The notes under the pieces are model-generated. The model did not search any database, was not told the origin of the DNA, and saw nothing but the letters and a program-made list of their open reading frames with translations. From an uncultured Bacteroidales bacterium (GTDB lineage: Bacteria; Bacteroidota; Bacteroidia; Bacteroidales; UBA932), in NCBI GenBank assembly GCA_900545245.1, contig UQYV01000073.1, positions 1 to 5,356 of the forward strand: a DNA stretch of 5,356 nucleotides, written 5' to 3'. The first letter of the stretch is position 1; the number at the start of each line of letters is the position of its first letter. This document shows positions 1 through 5,260 of the stretch, piece after piece. The position numbers and the translations under genes are program-made.

Positions 1-397
1 CAGCAAGATCTTCCCACGTCCCGGCGGATGCCGAAGATACGGTGAGTTCCTCACCATGGAGGACTATGTCATCGCCCATGACCGCAAGAAACGCGGCAAT
101 TCCGTTGTGCAGGCGCTCCCCTGAAAGACGCGTATTGACCCGCTCAGAACCCTCAGGAGAAGTGCCGGCATGGAACTCGGCGCTTGTGATCTCGTATTTA
201 TCCCTATGAAGGGATACTATCTCGTCTGAAAACTGCCGAAGCCGCTCCGCGTTCCCGCGATAGTTCGGTTCATACTTTGAAGAGCCCTGCCGGAAATGAA
301 GCTCAACCGAGCGTTCGGTCATCTGTGCATACGAAAAGAAGCACGGCACCAACAATGCCGCGGACACAAACAACTTCTTCAGCAGGTTTAAGTCCAT
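1..397 (-). CDS. Secreted OmpA-like protein, N-terminal part (runs off left edge)
   Basis: This is the first 132 codons of a longer gene whose 3' end lies outside the window. The start is ATG at 397. Residues 1-24 form a signal peptide: LKK at 5-8, a hydrophobic core at about 9-22, and likely signal peptidase I cleavage after SYA24 before Q25. No lipobox is seen. After it, a segment at about 31-105 resembles the OmpA-C-like fold found in Bacteroidales surface proteins: VELHFRQGSSKYEP at 31-44, then SPEGS at 80-84 followed by N-x-R-L-S-x-x-R at 88-95. SPEG...N..LS..R is the family's usual signature. A possible second conserved patch (TWEDL, 127-131) starts just before the edge. The product should be exported to the periplasm or outer membrane; its exact role is unknown. 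Downstream domains cannot be seen. The domain type is fairly safe, but whether it is a fimbrial assembly-type or another OmpA-like protein is not decided. Confidence 0.75.
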   Translation of the reverse strand, partial: MDLNLLKKLFVSAALLVPCFFSYAQMTERSVELHFRQGSSKYEPNYRGNAERLRQFSDEIVSLHRDKYEITSAEFHAGTSPEGSERVNTRLSGERLHNGIAAFLAVMGDDIVLHGEELTVSSASAGTWEDLA

Positions 398-444
398 AAC
401 TACAAACACATACAAACGCCGACATCCTTTCGGACATCACGCCG

Positions 445-476
445 CAAATATAAGCGGTCTCAAACGAAATCGCAAG
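445..476 (-). promoter_or_regulatory. Bacteroidota-type promoter for the OmpA-like gene
   Basis: Read on the minus strand there is a perfect -7 box TATATTTG (445-452, TAnnTTTG consensus). A 20-base spacer separates it from CTTG (473-476), which matches three of four positions of the -33 TTTG box. Transcription would start near 438 and leave a leader of about 40 bases before the ATG at 397. The leader start carries a short direct repeat, GACATC at 421-426 and 433-438 on the plus strand. No Shine-Dalgarno sequence precedes the ATG, which is normal for this phylum. Confidence 0.6.
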
Positions 477-503
477 AAAAAAAGTAACAATTTTGGTTCA
501 ATT

Positions 504-1856
504 TCAGTTCAATTCACGAGTTTTCGGAATTTGAAACAAGATTGCGAGGACGACCATCGCACCGATGAGCATAGGATAGTAAAGTTTCGGAATAATCTCC
601 AGCGGAGAAAGACCGGAAAGACCGGCGGCCATCAGCAACTGTGCACCGTAAGGAAGTATGCCTTGAATGAAACACGACGTCGTGTCCATCAGGCTGGCGG
701 AGCGGCGCGGGGAAATGCCGAAGCGTGTCGAGATGTCCTTTGCGATGCTGCCGACGGTGATGATGGCAATGGTGTTGTTGGCCGTGCAAATGTTAGTCAG
801 AGCGGTAAGCAATGAAATTATGCCCTCGCCTCCCCTTCTGCTGCCGATTCTGCGGGTCATCACACGGATGAGCCAGTCGAAGCCGCCGGCAGTCTTCACC
901 ATATTCATTATGCCCCCGGCAAGCAGCGTCACGAGAATCAGCTCACACATCGACTGTAGTCCGGAACCTGCAGACTCGAACATCGTGAGCATCGGCATGC
1001 CGTAGCCAAGGCCGATAGTATCTGTGAGCAGGATTCCTAAAACCAGCACATTGAGAACGTTCATTCCGCATAGTGCGCTCACAATCACCACCATATACGG
1101 AATCGCCAGATACCACGGCGCATCCGGAATGTCGTAGACATAATCGGTCGTGACCCCGCTGAAAACATAAATTCCGAGCGTCACGAGAGCCGCCGGCAAG
1201 ACGATAATGAGGTTCGTGCGGAATTTGTCCTTCATCCTGCAGCCTTGGCTTTGTGTTGAAGCGATTGTCGTGTCGGATATGAACGAAAGATTGTCACCGA
1301 AGAATGCCCCTCCGACAACAATCGAAACCATAAACGCGAGGTCGGCGCCAATTTCTCCGGAAAGTCCGATTGCAACCGGAGCGAGTGCGACAATAGTGCC
1401 TACGGATGTTCCGATCGACATTGATATGAAGCAGGCCGCGAGAAATATCCCGGCGGGGAGATAGGTTGCGGGTATGAGCCTCATCGTAAGGGCAACCGTG
1501 GCGTCAACGGCCCCCACAGCCTTTGCGGAAGATGCGAATATCCCGGCGAGAACGAATATCCAAATCATATACATTATGTTGGAATCCGCCGCTCCCGCCG
1601 AAAATATGTTGACCCTCTTCGCGAAAGAATGCTCGGTGCATATCATTATGGAGTAGACCGCCGCGACGACAAAAGACACGCCTATCGGAATCCTGTAGAA
1701 GTCGCCCGCGAGCAGCGAGGACACAAGATAAACGACAAGCAGCACCATCACCGGCGAAAGCGCAAAAAGCCCTCGCACACCGCTGACTGCCCTATTCTTT
1801 TCCTCTGGACGTTCCTCCCCGCCCTCGTTTCTATGATTGCAAGTACATTCTGACAT
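504..1856 (-). CDS. NhaC-family Na+/H+ antiporter
   Basis: A 450-residue integral membrane protein of the NhaC family (Na_H_antiporter, PF03553-like), predicted to exchange cytoplasmic Na+ for protons across the inner membrane. Residues 1-28 are a hydrophilic, Cys/Glu/Arg-rich cytoplasmic tail. About eleven hydrophobic segments follow, roughly at 31-50, 56-72, 93-110, 133-158, 173-186, 214-234, 247-282 (possibly two), 303-320, 346-372, 394-412 and 427-443. Family signatures visible are GTSVGT (149-154), FFGDNLSFISDTT (185-197, with D188 and D195 as likely ion-binding acidic residues), TANNTIAI (358-365) and DTTSCFIQGILPYGAQ (391-406). The length is normal and the frame is intact. The start at 1856 is supported by AAGGA (plus-strand 1862-1866) five bases upstream. 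It stops 106 bases before the OmpA-like gene, which has its own promoter. Bacteroidota NhaC relatives may use other substrates, so Na+ specificity is inferred from the family. Confidence 0.9.
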   Translation of the reverse strand: MSECTCNHRNEGGEERPEEKNRAVSGVRGLFALSPVMVLLVVYLVSSLLAGDFYRIPIGVSFVVAAVYSIMICTEHSFAKRVNIFSAGAADSNIMYMIWIFVLAGIFASSAKAVGAVDATVALTMRLIPATYLPAGIFLAACFISMSIGTSVGTIVALAPVAIGLSGEIGADLAFMVSIVVGGAFFGDNLSFISDTTIASTQSQGCRMKDKFRTNLIIVLPAALVTLGIYVFSGVTTDYVYDIPDAPWYLAIPYMVVIVSALCGMNVLNVLVLGILLTDTIGLGYGMPMLTMFESAGSGLQSMCELILVTLLAGGIMNMVKTAGGFDWLIRVMTRRIGSRRGGEGIISLLTALTNICTANNTIAIITVGSIAKDISTRFGISPRRSASLMDTTSCFIQGILPYGAQLLMAAGLSGLSPLEIIPKLYYPMLIGAMVVLAILFQIPKTRELN

Positions 1857-1875
1857 AATTTTCCTTTAGTTATCG

Positions 1876-1907
1876 TATAAATATCTGATTATTAAGACTA
1901 TTGCAAA
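1876..1907 (-). promoter_or_regulatory. Candidate Bacteroidota promoter for the antiporter gene
   Basis: On the minus strand an exact TTTG (-33; plus-strand CAAA 1904-1907) is followed after 20 bases by TATTTATA (1876-1883), a degraded TAnnTTTG matching four of six fixed positions. Transcription would start near 1869, only about a dozen bases before the ATG. The -33 box lies inside the hairpin at 1901-1934. The weak -7 makes this less certain than the other promoters. Confidence 0.4.
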
Positions 1908-1934
1908 ACAGAAAATCTAATTTTCGGTTTGCAA
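1901..1934 (-). terminator. Hairpin after the ATPase gene, probable terminator
   Basis: Two arms (1901-1916 and 1920-1934) form a long stem: TTGCAAA pairs with TTTGCAA at the base, a small mismatch follows (ACA against GG), then GAAAAT pairs with ATTTTC, closed by the three-base loop CTA. It begins about 15 bases past the ATPase stop codon, where a terminator is expected. It is AT-rich and has no clean T-run after it, so efficiency is uncertain. Because it covers the -33 box of the antiporter promoter it could instead be a regulatory site. Confidence 0.4.
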
Positions 1935-1948
1935 AGAAGATAGAATTT

Positions 1949-3211
1949 CTAAAGAACAATCCATTTGCGGAAAGGGACTATCTTTATCGTATAGCCCGAT
2001 TTTGTCACAGTATCCTCCTGGTCCCAGGTAATCACCGTCAGGTTTGAATTCTTCAATTCTCCTGCACATTCCACAAGGGACAAAATCTCCCGATCAAAGG
2101 TTTTCTTCGAGTCCATGCGGTAGCAAACCTGTATCAGCTGTTCAATCATCACCCCCCTCCGGCACACGAAATCCGTCTCCTTGTCGTTGCGTGAACGATA
2201 GTAGAAAAGTTCATATTTCTTTAGGTCGTATCCGCGCTTGAGAAGTTCCATAAAGACCATATTTTCAAGCAGACGCCCATAATTCCCTGACAATTCAAAT
2301 GCGCGGGCCATGATGAATCCGTTGTCTACAACATAGCACTTTGCATCGGCTTTCTTCATGAGTTTCAGTTTGTTGCTGAAGCGAGGAAGATATTGGAAAA
2401 GATAGGTATTCTGCAGATATGCCAGATATTTCTGAACTGTCGTCGTACTTGGCATTTCAAGTTCATCCCGCACCGACGATGCACTGAACGGGTTTGTGAA
2501 GTTTGACAGCATCCGGTCCGCAACACCGTAAAGGTCATCGACCTTACGGATTTTATACCTGCGGACAATATCTTTGACGATTATGGAATCATACAGTCCC
2601 GAAAGATATCCTGCCGCAACCTGCTCCGTACCGACAATTTCCGGATAACCACCATACTCCATATATTTTGAGATGGAAGAATTCAGACGAGCAACGAATT
2701 CCGGTGTCTCTGTTTCCTCCGACAGCGGCACGGCAAGAAAGCTAAGGTATTCTCCGGCAGAGAAAGGGTAAAGCCTTATCTCAAGATACCTTCCTGACAG
2801 CACCGCAGCTATGTCGTCTGAAAGCATGTTCGCATTGGAACCCGTGATAACAAGATTTACTCCGCGACGGTATAGCTTTTCCACCCACAGGCTCCATCCC
2901 GGCTGATTCTGTATTTCATCCAAGAGAAGAAAACCATAGTTCGGATAGACTTCCGCGAGCGCCTGTTCAACATCGTTTTCGTCAAACATTTCCAGCAATG
3001 CAGCATCATCGAAGTTCAGATACGCGAAGTTCTGCCCTTTCAGCATCTGAAGTGCGAGCACCGACTTTCCGGCACGACGCGGTCCCGTTATAAGCTTTAT
3101 CGGCCGGCTGTCCCGATATGAAACCGCCTGCGCCATAGCAAACCGTTCCTGATATCTCATCTCCAAGAGCTTGTCACGCTCCGCTTTCTGCTGAAGAATT
3201 ATGCTTTTCAT
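1949..3211 (-). CDS. AAA+ ATPase with AAA_14 and DUF4143 domains
   Basis: A 420-residue ATPase of the widespread AAA_14/DUF4143 class, whose cellular job is not established. Numbering from the ATG at 3211: N-terminal helix about 1-30; AAA_14 core with Walker A GPRRAGKS (43-50), Walker B FLLLDEIQ (94-101) and sensor-1-like ITGSNA (122-127), followed by SGRY (139-142). The middle (about 200-270) probably holds a winged helix. The C-terminal DUF4143 part (about 285-400) has the restriction-nuclease-like pattern E316, then E345-x-D347-F. The usual IEVK lysine motif is not present; the segment reads IEQLIQVCY (356-364), a variant that may lack nuclease activity. A TTG at 3217 in the same frame would add two residues. 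ATG is preferred because it is the normal start codon and leaves more leader after the predicted transcription start near 3227. The gene is divergent from the toxin-antitoxin operon and shares its control region. Family assignment is firm; function and any link to the neighbours are inference. Confidence 0.87.
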   Translation of the reverse strand: MKSIILQQKAERDKLLEMRYQERFAMAQAVSYRDSRPIKLITGPRRAGKSVLALQMLKGQNFAYLNFDDAALLEMFDENDVEQALAEVYPNYGFLLLDEIQNQPGWSLWVEKLYRRGVNLVITGSNANMLSDDIAAVLSGRYLEIRLYPFSAGEYLSFLAVPLSEETETPEFVARLNSSISKYMEYGGYPEIVGTEQVAAGYLSGLYDSIIVKDIVRRYKIRKVDDLYGVADRMLSNFTNPFSASSVRDELEMPSTTTVQKYLAYLQNTYLFQYLPRFSNKLKLMKKADAKCYVVDNGFIMARAFELSGNYGRLLENMVFMELLKRGYDLKKYELFYYRSRNDKETDFVCRRGVMIEQLIQVCYRMDSKKTFDREILSLVECAGELKNSNLTVITWDQEDTVTKSGYTIKIVPFRKWIVL

Positions 3212-3225
3212 CCACAATTTAATTT

Positions 3226-3280
3226 ATAATGGACAAAAATAGCTTTTTTTATCCATTATGACAATTATTTTGGATAAAAA
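3226..3280. repeat. Three copies of TGGA(T/C)AAAAA in alternating orientation, operator candidate
   Basis: The decamer occurs as TGGACAAAAA (3230-3239, plus), as TTTTTATCCA (3246-3255, minus-strand copy) and as TGGATAAAAA (3271-3280, plus). Copies two and three form a perfect 10-base inverted repeat. Copies one and two form a perfect 8-base inverted repeat (ATAATGGA 3226-3233 with TCCATTAT 3252-3259). Copy one overlaps the -7 box of the ATPase promoter, copy two lies in its spacer and copy three is just upstream of the -33 box. This arrangement is typical of an operator; the protein that binds it is unknown. Confidence 0.5.
3234..3265 (-). promoter_or_regulatory. Promoter for the AAA/DUF4143 ATPase gene
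   Basis: Read on the minus strand, TATTTTTG (3234-3241) is a perfect TAnnTTTG -7 box. Exactly 20 bases upstream is ATTG (3262-3265), matching three of four -33 positions. The predicted transcription start near 3227 gives a leader of about 15 bases to the ATG at 3211. The -7 box and spacer are covered by inverted repeats (see 3226-3280), suggesting repression by a DNA-binding protein. Confidence 0.6.
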
Positions 3281-3308
3281 CAATCGTGCGGAAAAAATTT
3301 TCGGAATT

Positions 3309-3336
3309 AAGATGTCTAATAGAACTTCAACATCTT
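3309..3336. repeat. 7-base perfect inverted repeat upstream of the toxin-antitoxin promoter
   Basis: AAGATGT (3309-3315) and ACATCTT (3330-3336) are perfect inverted copies separated by 14 bases. The right arm ends inside the TTGTCA half-site that begins the next inverted repeat, which also has a 14-base gap. It sits upstream of the -33 box and could be an auxiliary regulator site or chance. Confidence 0.3.
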
Positions 3337-3360
3337 GTCACTTTTTGTGATTTTTGACAA
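3335..3360. promoter_or_regulatory. Inverted repeat TTGTCA...TGACAA over the -33 box, candidate antitoxin operator
   Basis: TTGTCA (3335-3340) and TGACAA (3355-3360) are perfect inverted hexamers with a 14-base gap; a nested TCAC (3338-3341) / GTGA (3347-3350) lies inside. The -33 box of the toxin-antitoxin promoter (3344-3347) falls within the repeat, so a bound protein would block RNA polymerase. AbiEi antitoxins are known to repress their own promoters by binding inverted repeats, and this gene has an N-terminal winged helix, so autoregulation is the likely reading. A further TGACAA lies at 3259-3264 over the -33 region of the divergent ATPase promoter. Confidence 0.5.
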
Positions 3361-3375
3361 AATTTTATAACTTTG
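3344..3375 (+). promoter_or_regulatory. Perfect Bacteroidota promoter for the toxin-antitoxin operon
   Basis: TTTG (3344-3347) and TAACTTTG (3368-3375) match the -33 and -7 consensus at every fixed position, with a 20-base spacer. Transcription should start near 3382, leaving a leader of only about a dozen AT-rich bases before the ATG at 3395 and no Shine-Dalgarno sequence. Confidence 0.8.
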
Positions 3376-3394
3376 CTGCATAAAACAATTAAAA

Positions 3395-4111
3395 ATGTCT
3401 GAAATCATAGAACATATAATGAGTTATGCGCAAGGGCGAACGTACTTTACTACATCTGAACTTGAGGCTTCATTTCCAGACACATTGCCCCACTCTCGAT
3501 CTACAATTGATTGGTACTTGAGCTATCTGACAAAAGACGGTGCTTTAAGCCGTGTGGGAAAAGGTTGCTATTCTGCATTGCCACACACCAAGTTCATCCC
3601 GGAACAATCGGAGACAGACGAATCTCTGAACAGAAAACTGCAAGAATGGTATCCGGAGGCGACCTTCTGTATATACAAAGGCGCAATATTCTCACCACTT
3701 CAACACCACCTTTCCTATAATGCATTGACATACATTGAAACACAGCGAGAACTCACAGAGATTATTTTTCATCGGTTTCAAGGCGAAGGAATACGAGTAT
3801 TTCACCGCCCGAATAAAGCTGTCTTCTACAATTACATTGACATTTCGAAGCCCGGCATTGTCGTCAAACCACTAATCAGCGGCTCGCCTCTTCAATGTAT
3901 CAATGGCATCACTACACCTATGTTGGAAAAATTGCTCGTGGACATAAGATGCGACGACGACTTTGATTATATGGGTGGAGAAGAAGCATTTCGAATGCTT
4001 AAGAACGCCATCTCTCTATATTCAATCAATACCACAAAACTGCTCCGATACGCAGGGCGTCGACATCGACGCAAAGAATTTGAGAACGATTTTATTGAAA
4101 TTGGTTTATGA
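3395..4111 (+). CDS. AbiEi-like / DUF6577-type antitoxin with winged helix
   Basis: A 238-residue cytoplasmic protein, first gene of a two-gene operon. Residues 1-60 read as a winged helix-turn-helix: an N-terminal helix, FTTSELEASF (18-27) and SRSTIDWYLSYLTKDGAL (34-51) as the helices, then the wing RVGKGCYSAL (53-62). The middle holds KLQEWYPEATFCIYKGAIFS (81-100), and TTPMLEKLLVDI (173-184) is a conserved-looking block. The C-terminus is basic (YAGRRHRRKEF, 219-229). The layout fits AbiEi-type antitoxins of type IV toxin-antitoxin systems, in particular the Bacteroidota group I would place under DUF6577. The role expected from the family is twofold: neutralise the toxin and repress the operon promoter. 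The start is fixed by the perfect promoter just upstream. The stop TGA overlaps the toxin's ATG by four bases, so translation is probably coupled. The family name is from memory; the antitoxin role rests on the winged helix plus the adjacent AbiEii-type gene. Confidence 0.78.
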   Translation: MSEIIEHIMSYAQGRTYFTTSELEASFPDTLPHSRSTIDWYLSYLTKDGALSRVGKGCYSALPHTKFIPEQSETDESLNRKLQEWYPEATFCIYKGAIFSPLQHHLSYNALTYIETQRELTEIIFHRFQGEGIRVFHRPNKAVFYNYIDISKPGIVVKPLISGSPLQCINGITTPMLEKLLVDIRCDDDFDYMGGEEAFRMLKNAISLYSINTTKLLRYAGRRHRRKEFENDFIEIGL

Positions 4112-5163
4112 TACGACATGAGTGTTATTCCAAAGAATGGATTCAGAAAGTCTCAACAAATCTCCACTACCCCGATGTCAACCTCATAGAGAAAGTCATT
4201 AGAGCATTCTCTTTGGTAGAACTTTTATCATCATCCGGCTGTCCATTCACATGGAAGGGCGGAACCGCATTGATGTTATTATTATCAGAAAAACGCCACA
4301 GGCTCTCAATCGACATTGATGTAATCTGTCCTCCTGGAACTGAAATTGAACAATATCTTAAAGATTATCAACGATTCGGGTTTCTTGACATAGAGACAGT
4401 TGAACGAGTCCAGCGAGGCACCAACATTCCTAAATCCCATTCAAAGTTTTTCTATAAAATTGCTTTCCGAGATAACGATAGCAGACCAGGAAACATACTC
4501 TTGGATGTTCTTTATGAAGACAATCATTATAATCAAGTCATTCAAGTTCCAATTAAAAGTCCATTTATTGAACTGGACGACAAACCCATGTTCGTTACCA
4601 TTCCATCAGTAAACGACATTCTTGGAGACAAACTTACGGCCTTCGCGCCAAACACATCCGGCATACCATATCGCAAAGGCACAAATGACTGTAATTTAGA
4701 GATAATCAAGCAATTATACGACATCGGGTGCCTTTTTGACAGTATGAACGATCTTTTAACTGTTGCAAAAGCTTACGAAAAGATAGCAAGGGTGGAGTTG
4801 TCATATCGCAAAATGGAAGAAAATCCTAAACTCTCTCTAAAAGACACAATAGAGACTGCACTTTGTATTTCCACAAGAGGAAAAGAAGGTAAAGGAGATT
4901 TCGCGGCACTACAAAACGGAGTCTCACGTTTACGCTCTTTTATGTATTTGGGCAAGTATCAAATTGAACAAGCAATTGTCGATGCATCCAAAGCAGCATA
5001 TCTCGCAAGGCTTATTCAAACATCGGCCAACACATTTGAACGATATGACAATAGCATCCAATCATCGGGAAGTCTTGTCGAATCACTACCCAAACGACTG
5101 ACCAAACTTCGCATTCCATCCCCCGAAGCGTATTATTATTGGGTTAAAACCGGCGAATTGTAA
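4108..5163 (+). CDS. AbiEii/AbiGii-family nucleotidyltransferase toxin
   Basis: A 351-residue toxin of the AbiEii/AbiGii class (PF08843-like), a DNA-polymerase-beta-fold nucleotidyltransferase. In this class activity arrests growth; the related mycobacterial MenT enzymes add nucleotides to tRNA 3' ends. Visible motifs: WKGGTALML (49-57; the G-G-T of motif I), R65-L-S67-I-D69-I-D71 (catalytic Asp pair), LLDVLYE (131-137; D133 a candidate third metal ligand), and NDILGDKLTAF (169-179) followed by KQLYDIG (201-207), matching the downstream K/D motifs of the family. All expected catalytic residues are present, so it looks active. It appears longer than many AbiEii proteins because of a C-terminal helical part (about 240-310). 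It begins within the antitoxin's stop codon (ATGA, 4108-4111) and has no Shine-Dalgarno sequence, so it should be translated by coupling, keeping toxin below antitoxin. It is AT-richer by eye than the left-hand genes. The target is unknown here. Confidence 0.85.
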   Translation: MIRHECYSKEWIQKVSTNLHYPDVNLIEKVIRAFSLVELLSSSGCPFTWKGGTALMLLLSEKRHRLSIDIDVICPPGTEIEQYLKDYQRFGFLDIETVERVQRGTNIPKSHSKFFYKIAFRDNDSRPGNILLDVLYEDNHYNQVIQVPIKSPFIELDDKPMFVTIPSVNDILGDKLTAFAPNTSGIPYRKGTNDCNLEIIKQLYDIGCLFDSMNDLLTVAKAYEKIARVELSYRKMEENPKLSLKDTIETALCISTRGKEGKGDFAALQNGVSRLRSFMYLGKYQIEQAIVDASKAAYLARLIQTSANTFERYDNSIQSSGSLVESLPKRLTKLRIPSPEAYYYWVKTGEL

Positions 5164-5172
5164 TTTAGGTAC

Positions 5173-5236
5173 ATACTCCAGATTTTCTCACAAATTTATG
5201 GAGTACACTCCATAAATTTATATAAATTCGTGGAGT
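5173..5236. repeat. Two tandem 32-base palindromic units
   Basis: Unit 1 (5173-5204) and unit 2 (5205-5236) align without gaps at 22 of 32 positions. Each starts with ACTCCA (unit 1: TACTCCA) and ends with TGGAGT, so each is itself an inverted repeat with an AT-rich middle. The core TGGAGTA/TACTCCA motif therefore appears four times in alternating orientation, with a further ACA after unit 2 as if a third unit began. A 14-base perfect palindrome AATTTATATAAATT lies at 5215-5228. The units have no spacers between them, so this is not a CRISPR array. Possible roles are an operator for a gene to the right, a recombination site, or stacked terminators. Confidence 0.6.
5192..5219 (+). terminator. 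28-base near-perfect palindrome after the toxin gene, probable terminator
   Basis: AAATTTATGGAGT (5192-5204) and ACTCCATAAATTT (5207-5219) are exact inverted copies separated by two bases (AC). The RNA would form a stem of about 11 base pairs with a six-base loop, 28 bases after the toxin stop codon. An AU-rich stretch rather than a U-run follows, so it could act in either direction. It straddles the junction of the two tandem 32-base units and competes with a second hairpin (5207-5236). Confidence 0.5.
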
Positions 5237-5260
5237 ACAATCGCATCTAACAAACTAAAA

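Noticed and set aside
421..438. GACATC direct repeat and a small TCC/GGA hairpin with a GAAA loop in the leader of the OmpA-like gene.
   Set aside because: The stem is only three base pairs and the repeat six bases, too little to support a riboswitch or attenuator.
496..514. Direct repeat GTTCAATT at 496-503 and 507-514, overlapping the antiporter stop codon.
   Set aside because: Only two 8-base AT-rich copies, one partly coding, with no promoter or hairpin attached; not enough to call a regulatory element.
531..1853. Several plus-strand open frames of 60-112 codons opposite the antiporter gene.
   Set aside because: They lie fully antisense to a gene with strong family motifs and show no promoter, ribosome site or recognisable protein features of their own.
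3209..3217. TTG at 3217 as the start of the ATPase, giving two extra residues.
   Set aside because: An ATG lies two codons downstream, and the predicted transcription start near 3227 leaves very little leader for the TTG. The ATG was chosen, though the difference is trivial.
5173..5236. CRISPR array.
   Set aside because: The two 32-base units abut directly with no spacers and differ at 10 positions; no cas gene is in the window.
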